Below are positions 1-5,553 of a DNA stretch of 17,621 nucleotides, one piece after another. The notes below the pieces were generated by a model. The model saw nothing but the letters and a program-made list of their open reading frames with translations. It did no database searches and was not told the origin of the DNA. Numbering within the stretch: the first letter of the stretch is position 1; each line of letters starts with the position of its first letter. Position numbers and translations under genes: made by a program. Source of the stretch: an uncultured Lentisphaeria bacterium (GTDB lineage Bacteria > Verrucomicrobiota > Lentisphaeria > JABSQK01 > CAJWLW01); contig CAJWLW010000072.1 of assembly GCA_913042885.1 (NCBI GenBank), positions 1 through 17,621 of the forward strand, in the 5' to 3' direction.

Positions 1-579
1 CCTGCCCACACGATCCTTGCAACCAACAGTTCATCGATCCCTGTCTCGATGATCGAGAGCGCTGTGCAACGTCCGGATCGTGTACTCAACTTTCATTTCG
101 TGCAGGGGCACTGGCGGCTGATGTTCGTCGAGCTCATGCGCGGTTCCCAGACGTCGGACACCACGATCGGGATCATGCGCGATTTCGCAGAATCGATCCA
201 CGCGATCCCGTTCATCCTGCAGAAGGAGCACATGGGCTTCATCTTCAACCGCATCTGGCGGGTGATCAAGAAGGAGGTCCTGCGCATGCTAGACGAGGGT
301 GTGACTACTGCTGCCGATATCGACCGCACCTGGATGCTGAAGCATCAGACGACCTTGGGACCCTGTGCGATAATGGACACGATCGGCCTTGATGTGGTGC
401 GGGACATCGAGAATGTCTATGCCGACGCATCGGGTGATCCGTCCGACCGCCCGCCGCAACTGTTACATGACATGATCGCCCGCGGCGAGCTCGGGGTCAA
501 ATCCGACAAAGGCTTCTACACCTATCCGAATCCTGCTTTTGAGCATCCCGGATTCCTGAATGGCAGCAACGGTGGTTAA
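1..579 (+). CDS. 3-hydroxyacyl-CoA dehydrogenase, C-terminal part (5' end outside window)
   Basis: The reading frame is open from base 1 to a TAA at 577-579, so the gene starts upstream and about 192 residues are visible. The first residues, ILATNSSSIP, match the end of the NAD-binding Rossmann domain of 3-hydroxyacyl-CoA dehydrogenases, and the following LNFHF holds the expected catalytic His. The C-terminal helical domain follows, ending in the family's glycine/lysine signature (LGVKSDKGFYTYPNP). Family members oxidise L-3-hydroxyacyl-CoA to 3-ketoacyl-CoA with NAD in the cytoplasm. Oddly, the usual NP after the catalytic HFF/HFW is replaced by VQG, and the domain continues HWRLMFVEL. This suggests a divergent branch whose substrate may not be a plain fatty acyl-CoA. 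It converges on the BASS gene and shows no functional link to the carbohydrate genes. The family is secure; the substrate is not known. Confidence 0.88.
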   Translation, partial: PAHTILATNSSSIPVSMIESAVQRPDRVLNFHFVQGHWRLMFVELMRGSQTSDTTIGIMRDFAESIHAIPFILQKEHMGFIFNRIWRVIKKEVLRMLDEGVTTAADIDRTWMLKHQTTLGPCAIMDTIGLDVVRDIENVYADASGDPSDRPPQLLHDMIARGELGVKSDKGFYTYPNPAFEHPGFLNGSNGG

Positions 580-820
580 TTGCCGGCATAGTCGATCGTT
601 TTGATGATCCCTCCGCCTTGCATGGAGACGTTTGCATGGCCGCAGATCGACATTCGCCCTGCCTCTAACTCTCAATTCATTGATCTTGTCCGATCCGGAA
701 TAGCGGGCAGAATTCTCTTTAAGACAAACACACTCATCAACTCAGTTGCTACTTATAAGCAAGATCTATCCTTTACGCAACCCTATACACCACTCATCCT
801 CAACTCACAAATACTCGAAC
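580..820. other. Convergent intergenic region, AT-rich, ACTC-rich tract
   Basis: This 241-nt gap lies between two convergent genes and is clearly richer in A and T than the coding DNA to the right. From about 730 to 830 the plus strand repeats ACTC/CTCA many times, for example CACTCATCAACTCA at 730 and CACTCATCCTCAACTCA at 791. I see no clear stem-plus-T-run terminator. Short open frames here have no ribosome binding site and no recognisable protein character. Confidence 0.4.
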
Positions 821-1684
821 TCACTCGTTCATAGTGCCACGCCTCCAGAAAACGAATGGCACGCAAACAAAATACATCGTGATACTGTAAACTGCCGCCG
901 GCACAGTCACCGGAGGAAGGACCTGACCCTCAACTGCCGCAACGATGCTTCCAACCGCGATCGCCAGCGTTCCGTTCTGCACACCTGACTCGATCGAAAT
1001 GGTCGTCGCGTCCCGATCGTCAAGACGTAGCACCTTAGCCGAAGCGAGCCCGGACCCTAGCATCACAATGCTCAACAATACCGCGACCGGCCCCAAAGTG
1101 CCTAGGTTACTCGAGAAGACCTCCCAATTCTTCGCTAGGGCCGCGATGATAATTACCACGAACAGTACACCCGCCGCACGCGATACACCCGGCGCCATCT
1201 TCTCCACCAGCGCAGGAGACTTCGCCGTAAAGACCATTCCGATCAACACCGGCACTGCCGTGATCAAGAACATCGTTAGGCCGAGCCGAGTCACATCAAC
1301 AGGTGGCGCGTCATCCCCCATAAAATGATTGAAGCTAAAAGCGACCAGCAACGGCACAGTGAGAATCGACAACAAACTCGTAATTGCCGTGAGAGAGATT
1401 GACAGCGGCGCGTTCCCCCTAGCGAGCTTAGCAAGAAGGTTACTCGTCACTCCTCCAGGGCATAGCGCCAGGATCATTAGACCGACCGCAAAGATCGCTG
1501 ACAACCCAAAGGCATGCGCTAAGCCGAGTGCGACCAGCGGCAGAAACACGATCTGGTTAAAAAGGCCAACACCAAAAGCGACCGGAAATTTCAACACTCG
1601 AGAAAAGTCGCGCCCCTTCAGCCCGAGACCAAGGGAGAACATGATAAAAGCGAGGATGAGCGGGAGGAGAACCTTGACGATCAT
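821..1684 (-). CDS. Bile acid:sodium symporter (BASS/SBF) family transporter
   Basis: This 287-residue polytopic membrane protein is close to the usual length of bacterial BASS proteins. Hydrophobic segments run through the whole chain. CPGG (75-78) followed by SN (81-82) matches the first discontinuous-helix motif, and ESGVQN (232-237) matches the second. In structurally known homologues the Glu and Gln there help bind Na+ and the transported anion. The family imports organic anions such as bile acids, pantoate, pyruvate or other 2-oxoacids with sodium; the substrate cannot be read here. The ATG at 1682-1684 has no good Shine-Dalgarno, but the motifs and length fit this start. The gene is less GC-rich than its neighbours, which may indicate separate acquisition. 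It is the last gene of the minus-strand run and appears to have its own promoter. Confidence 0.9.
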   Translation of the reverse strand: MIVKVLLPLILAFIMFSLGLGLKGRDFSRVLKFPVAFGVGLFNQIVFLPLVALGLAHAFGLSAIFAVGLMILALCPGGVTSNLLAKLARGNAPLSISLTAITSLLSILTVPLLVAFSFNHFMGDDAPPVDVTRLGLTMFLITAVPVLIGMVFTAKSPALVEKMAPGVSRAAGVLFVVIIIAALAKNWEVFSSNLGTLGPVAVLLSIVMLGSGLASAKVLRLDDRDATTISIESGVQNGTLAIAVGSIVAAVEGQVLPPVTVPAAVYSITMYFVCVPFVFWRRGTMNE

Positions 1685-1719
1685 AGTGAGTAGGGATTAT
1701 TGAAATGTGATCTTCTGAC

Positions 1720-1749
1720 ACTTTACAAGAGACAACTACTGTAAATCAA
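1720..1749 (-). promoter_or_regulatory. Candidate sigma70-type promoter for the BASS gene
   Basis: On the minus strand TTGATT (complement of 1744-1749) and TAAAGT (complement of 1720-1725) are separated by 18 nt, in an AT-rich gap 36 nt before the ATG at 1684. Each hexamer matches the consensus at four of six positions. The spacing and position are right but the match is weak. Confidence 0.25.
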
Positions 1750-1855
1750 TAACTTCTCAGTGCCTATTTACGCCATCTAATTGATTAAGAAATTTCCGAA
1801 GATAGGTCTGGCCGCATTCTCTATGACAGGCGGCTGCACAAGAAAAGCGCAGCTG

Positions 1856-3265
1856 CTACTTCCGGGCGGGGAGCTCGGTTGATCCGGGCACGTCGGGGTC
1901 ATCGGGGGCCAGTTCGACCAACCACTGGGGAAACGCTCCGCCGACGTCGGCCAGTGCAATATCAAAGAGTTTTCGCGCAACGTGCGGATGCTTATGGGCG
2001 ACGTTTTTCGCCAGTGGCCGGCCGCCTTTCATCTCGTGCAGCACAACGCCCTTGCCGTCTACCTTGGCATTGAACCACCAACGCTTGTTGATAACGGTAG
2101 CTGCTGAGCCCCAGCCAACGGTAACGTGGTCGCGCCGGCCGGCACGACCGGCCACCGCATCGGTCAAGAACCGCATGCCGTCGATTGCACTTGACGGGCG
2201 TACGCGTGCTGCGCGCAGAACCTCGGCTGTGATGTCGTGGTGTTGGACGAACAGGTCGGCTTTCTTGCCCGCGTGGCGGCCCTTTGGCAGGCGAATCATC
2301 AGCGGCACGTCGAACACCACCGGCCTCGACGGGTAGCCGCGCTTGCCCATGAACTGGTCGTCACCGATGGAGTGGCCGTGGTCACCCGTGACGATCACCA
2401 GGGTGGTATCGAGCAGTCGCATCACACGCATCTGCTCCATGAGGTGGCCGAACCAACGGTCAGACATAGTCACGGCCCCGCAGTAGTTGGCTCGCGTGCG
2501 GTCCAGCAATTCAGGAGGAAGCTTGGTGGTATCCGCATAGCTACTGGCGACCTGCTCCCGGCCGTCACGGTCTGAGTACATCCGTCGATAGTGTTCCGGT
2601 ACCAGCCATGGCTCGTGCATGTCGAACGACTCGACGGTCAGAAAGAACTTCTCGGCGTCGGCGTTCTGCTCCAGCCAACAGGCAGCCTCCCGCATGACGC
2701 GCGGGGCGCAGTAGTCTTCCTCCTTGGTCCGGTCGTGCATGTTCATGATGGATCGCTCGATGACTTCCATGGGGAGCGGATGGCCCCGCATCTCTGCGGG
2801 CAGCCAATAATCGAGTTGCTCCTGCGATGGGCGCGGGCCGGAACGATACGGGTCGCACTGTTGCCCGCGAACAAACGACCACTGGTCGAAGCCGCGCCAG
2901 TGGTTGCTCGACGGCGCAAACATGGGGTAGACGTCGGCGATCAGGCCTGTGCGGTAGCCGGCAGCTTTGAGCATCTCGGCCAGCGTGTCCTGATCCTCGG
3001 GTATCGCGCCCCAGCCGGGTATGTCGACAGAATCGCCGGCCTGGCGGTCGTCGTCTTTCCTGAACGAGTACGCCCGTCGACCAGTGTAGAGGGCCCGCCG
3101 CGCCGGAAGGGTCGGCAGCGATTCGGGATAGGCACGCGTAAACATCACCGACTCGCGGGCAAAGGCGTCAAGGTGTGGCGTGTGAACCTTGCCCCACGGC
3201 GGTTGGCCATAGGCGTTTACGCAATCCTTGCGAAGCGATTCAAGTACGATCAAAACAATGTTCAT
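1856..3265 (-). CDS. Sulfatase-superfamily (alkaline phosphatase fold) hydrolase with Thr at the nucleophile position
   Basis: This 469-residue protein has the sulfatase layout: N-terminal NIVLIVLESL, a signature region PTLPARRALYTGR (51-63), FDMHEPW with a conserved His (217), TGDHGHSIGDD with the metal-binding Asp-His (295-296), and GKRG with the conserved Lys (308). Sulfatases need Cys or Ser in C/S-x-P-x-R, which is matured to formylglycine; here residue 52 is Thr (ACC on the coding strand). The first metal-site Asp is Glu9, and the next Asp is Ser10. Formylglycine chemistry is therefore not available. Thr nucleophiles occur in phosphorus-acting members of this superfamily, such as nucleotide pyrophosphatases and phosphonoacetate hydrolase, so an unknown phosphoester, phosphodiester or phosphonate substrate is possible. 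There is no signal peptide, which suggests a cytoplasmic enzyme. The start is supported by AAGGA five nt upstream. Superfamily is certain; activity is not. Confidence 0.85.
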   Translation of the reverse strand: MNIVLIVLESLRKDCVNAYGQPPWGKVHTPHLDAFARESVMFTRAYPESLPTLPARRALYTGRRAYSFRKDDDRQAGDSVDIPGWGAIPEDQDTLAEMLKAAGYRTGLIADVYPMFAPSSNHWRGFDQWSFVRGQQCDPYRSGPRPSQEQLDYWLPAEMRGHPLPMEVIERSIMNMHDRTKEEDYCAPRVMREAACWLEQNADAEKFFLTVESFDMHEPWLVPEHYRRMYSDRDGREQVASSYADTTKLPPELLDRTRANYCGAVTMSDRWFGHLMEQMRVMRLLDTTLVIVTGDHGHSIGDDQFMGKRGYPSRPVVFDVPLMIRLPKGRHAGKKADLFVQHHDITAEVLRAARVRPSSAIDGMRFLTDAVAGRAGRRDHVTVGWGSAATVINKRWWFNAKVDGKGVVLHEMKGGRPLAKNVAHKHPHVARKLFDIALADVGGAFPQWLVELAPDDPDVPGSTELPARK

Positions 3266-3270
3266 GGTGT

Positions 3271-3275
3271 TCCTT
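3271..3275 (-). promoter_or_regulatory. Ribosome binding site of the sulfatase-like gene
   Basis: AAGGA on the minus strand lies 5 nt before the ATG at 3265 and fixes this start codon. Confidence 0.6.
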
Positions 3276-3390
3276 GTCAGTCAACCCAGCCTGAGCATCT
3301 GGCCGCCCCACGCCGCAGTTTCCTGCCGGAGAGCGTCGAGATTACCGGGGCTGAGTGAGCTTAGCGAAATCCTTGGGGCAGCGTGCACGG

Positions 3391-3452
3391 AGTATAGCAT
3401 TGTCGCGACCGGTCAATCATAAAATTATAGACGATTTCGTTACAACGAATGG
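3391..3452 (-). promoter_or_regulatory. Candidate promoter and operator region of the sulfatase-like gene
   Basis: The 187-nt gap upstream of the sulfatase-like gene contains a perfect minus-strand TATAAT (complement of 3424-3429). The interval where its spacer and -35 would lie is occupied by the 14-nt inverted repeat TTCGTTACAACGAA (3436-3449). A second, weaker pair, TTGACC (complement of 3411-3416) and TATACT (complement of 3391-3396), has only a 14-nt spacer. Between them is the palindrome GACCGGTC (3407-3414). The placement suggests a regulated promoter separate from the upstream genes. No canonical -35 accompanies TATAAT, as expected only if an activator helps; this is inference. Confidence 0.35.
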
Positions 3453-4148
3453 CTATGTATCGTTCGGTGTTGCGTTGACAATTATGTGTTTCCAAATCGC
3501 ACCGATCAAACCAGTAAATGTGCCGATTGCCAAGAAAACGCCACAGAAGAGTTTGGCGGATTCCTCCAAGATGACCGAAACCACAGTTGGTGGTTCATTT
3601 GTTGAATCAATAAAGGTATGTATCGCGTAAAAGGCAAAGCCAACCACAAACATCTCAAGAACTTTTGGCGACCGCATCAAGGCAGGCATCATCACGCCTA
3701 ACATGAGCAATGCAAAGATGCCGTATAGAATCACGATAATGTCATTCCAGCTTCTGAACAGTCCTGAACTTTCTGTCGTCTCAAGTAGCCGGCCTACGCG
3801 CTCGTGGAATCGCAACAGTTCATCCAAAGACAGAAATGCAAAACCAACTGCCAATACCAGCCACACCCATTTGTGCGGGTCTTTTGCGCGAGTGAGCGTA
3901 ACCATGGTTGCCAGGGCAAAAACACTTGCAGCAGTAAGGAAAAGGGCTGACAACGCCGTTATCGCACCATGCTCGTATATAAAGTGATAGTCTCGAGGCC
4001 CGTCTTTGGGAACAATAACCATCGCAAGCATGATATACGCAAGCGTGCAACCGATTGCAGCGACGACAATGAACCTCAAGCGAGGCAGATGAGTGGCCCT
4101 TCGTTCCACGGTTGCCTCACGCAACCTTTTGCAGTAACTGTCAAACAT
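3453..4148 (-). CDS. Uncharacterised six-TM membrane protein
   Basis: I do not recognise this family. From the ATG at 4148 the protein has 231 residues and about six hydrophobic segments (near 25-46, 60-83, 92-109, 135-156, 164-181, 190-219). Charged residues sit beside or inside the membrane segments: FLSLDELLRFHE (105-116), HTFIDS (177-182) and LEESAKL (194-200). This clustering of Asp, Glu and His could form a metal or catalytic site, as in membrane hydrolases, but the order of motifs does not match PrsW or CPBP proteases. An upstream TTG at 4208 would add 20 residues, but that stretch overlaps a hairpin and has no membrane or protein character, so ATG 4148 is preferred. The gene is noticeably AT-richer than its neighbours and lies about 200 nt after the sialidase-like gene. 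Confidence 0.7.
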   Translation of the reverse strand: MFDSYCKRLREATVERRATHLPRLRFIVVAAIGCTLAYIMLAMVIVPKDGPRDYHFIYEHGAITALSALFLTAASVFALATMVTLTRAKDPHKWVWLVLAVGFAFLSLDELLRFHERVGRLLETTESSGLFRSWNDIIVILYGIFALLMLGVMMPALMRSPKVLEMFVVGFAFYAIHTFIDSTNEPPTVVSVILEESAKLFCGVFLAIGTFTGLIGAIWKHIIVNATPNDT

Positions 4149-4349
4149 ATCTCGTGGACTGCTGTTGTGTTCCCGCTGAGAAAAGACCCATAACGCCGAG
4201 GGCACCAAGACGGCGGTGCCTCAGGGCCTTTGCGGATGCGGCGGGCCGACTGGATTGACGTCGCGCCCGTAATGTAGTTTGGGTTTCAGCTTGCGCACGC
4301 CGCATCGTTCGGCGGATTCTGTTTTTCGCCGCGATTTGCCTTTGCCGCG
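4149..4349. other. Intergenic region with inverted repeats
   Basis: This gap holds a compact hairpin, GGCACC/GGTGCC around an 8-nt loop (4201-4220), and a wider inverted repeat GATGCGGCG (near 4233) with CGCCGCATC (near 4302). Neither is followed by a T-run on the minus strand, so these are not textbook terminators. The 4190-4240 segment resembles degenerate intergenic repeat DNA rather than coding DNA. Confidence 0.35.
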
Positions 4350-5480
4350 TTAGTCCAGTGTGACGTGTGTTCCCTGCACGCATGTTACGCCGTCGTCAGT
4401 CTGACCGTAGTAACACACAAACAGCGTGCCGGGTTCGTATTCGATGGTTGTCGGATAGCCAAGATCACCATTGGGCAGGTCGTCCCGTATCACAATTTCG
4501 TTGTCCGTAAGCCATGTCTTGCCGCCGTCCTCGGACAGGCACATCCGGATACCGAACGGCTCTTCCCGCCTGCCGTAGGTGCAGAGCAGGCGGCCATCGT
4601 TCAGGACCAGCAGGTGTCCAGGGCATCCTCGCAGACCCGTGGGCTCGGGTTGGCTCCAGGTAAGGCCGCCGTCCGTGGACCGGCATCCGTACATGTACGG
4701 CCCCAGGCAACGCAGCACGCAGTATAATTCGCCGGGGCTGACCTCGGCAAGATCCGGTTCGCCGAACTGGCGGTCCGGGTCATCGCAGATCACGATCGGA
4801 GCATCCCAGTGCGCCCCGCCGTCGCTCGACATAAACAGATAGGTGTACCGGTTGACCGGCGGATGATGTTCGGTAACTGCGTAGGCAATGCGGCCATCGG
4901 CAAGTTCGACAACCCCGGTGCGCGAGTAGCCGTCGACGAAATTTGCCGTGTCGAGCTTTACAGTCCGCTCAAAGGTGCGTGCATTGTCGGAACTCAGATG
5001 CACGTAAACCCCGTGATAGCCGCGCGCCCAGGTGAAGCATGAGCGTGACCAGTCCGCATCCGTAAAGTCGTCTATCCACGCTGTCGGCCAGCGCCTTTCG
5101 GGCAGGTTCAAAAAGATTCTCTCGCCCGCAGCGCGGCGTTTCCTGGCCGTCTCGAGCGGGTACCAGGCGAACCGGAACTGGCTGAGCACAACAGTGCCGT
5201 CGGCGAGGGTCGCAATGCCGGGGCACTCCGTGCCGTACCAATCGAACCCGGGTGCGAATGTCGGCTCATCCCAGGTGGCGCCCTTATCTGCGCTCCGGCA
5301 CAACAGCGTTCGATAGAGGGGGTCGTCGGGCGGATGCAGCAGCTTCCCCTCCCGGCGGCGGGAATGATTGAACGCCGCGACCCATTCGCCGTTGTCCAGT
5401 ATGGTGATTGACGGATGCGAGATGTAGGCGAACCGGTCCTTGTGGACGATGACTGTTTCGCCGACCGTGGTGCTCATCAT
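4350..5480 (-). CDS. Sialidase-superfamily Asp-box beta-propeller protein
   Basis: The 376-residue protein carries four clean Asp boxes of the form S-x-D-x-G-x-x-W: SADKGATW (63-70), SSDGGAHW (218-225), STDGGLTW (268-275) and SEDGGKTW (316-323). A degenerate one lies at 163-170. These mark the six-bladed propeller of sialidases. GEPDLAEV followed by CVLR (to 256), GIRM (310-313), DLGYPTTIEY (339-348) and CYYG (356-359) match the order of acid, arginine and tyrosine elements in bacterial exo-alpha-sialidase homologues. The first FRIP arginine motif is not evident, so true sialic acid cleavage is uncertain and another glycosidase or lyase activity is possible. No signal peptide is seen. ATG 5480 was chosen over a GTG three codons earlier; an AAGTGAGA stretch precedes it. 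It lies 73 nt after the PA14/VCBS gene and probably shares its transcript. Confidence 0.82.
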   Translation of the reverse strand: MMSTTVGETVIVHKDRFAYISHPSITILDNGEWVAAFNHSRRREGKLLHPPDDPLYRTLLCRSADKGATWDEPTFAPGFDWYGTECPGIATLADGTVVLSQFRFAWYPLETARKRRAAGERIFLNLPERRWPTAWIDDFTDADWSRSCFTWARGYHGVYVHLSSDNARTFERTVKLDTANFVDGYSRTGVVELADGRIAYAVTEHHPPVNRYTYLFMSSDGGAHWDAPIVICDDPDRQFGEPDLAEVSPGELYCVLRCLGPYMYGCRSTDGGLTWSQPEPTGLRGCPGHLLVLNDGRLLCTYGRREEPFGIRMCLSEDGGKTWLTDNEIVIRDDLPNGDLGYPTTIEYEPGTLFVCYYGQTDDGVTCVQGTHVTLD

Positions 5481-5513
5481 ATTTCTCACTTGTCTGGGAG
5501 CCTTCGCCTCCCC

Positions 5514-5536
5514 ATTAGTCTGCCCTGATTAGTCTG
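5514..5536. repeat. Tandem 9-bp direct repeat ATTAGTCTG in the leader of the sialidase-like gene
   Basis: ATTAGTCTG occurs at 5514-5522 and again at 5528-5536, exactly 14 nt apart, between the stop of the PA14/VCBS gene and the sialidase-like start. The right copy is part of TGCCCTGATTAGTC, which recurs in modified form upstream of the PA14/VCBS gene. A 12-nt palindrome, GAAAAGCTTTTC (5536-5547), directly abuts it. Confidence 0.5.
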
Positions 5537-5553
5537 AAAAGCTTTTCTCTTAA

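Noticed and set aside
601..834. 77-codon open frame in the 3' gap after the dehydrogenase
   Set aside because: It lies in AT-rich repetitive sequence, runs into the BASS 3' end and shows no protein character.
2591..3358. 255-codon open frame on + opposite the sulfatase-like gene
   Set aside because: It is antisense to the sulfatase-like signature region and runs into its promoter; there is no ribosome binding site.
4209..4349. Integron attC-like site from the inverted repeat GATGCGGCG/CGCCGCATC
   Set aside because: The required core sites RYYYAAC and GTTRRRY are not present in the right places, and no integrase is seen.
5536..5547. GAAAAGCTTTTC palindrome as a terminator
   Set aside because: The stem is AT-rich with no loop and no following T-run, so it is not a credible intrinsic terminator.
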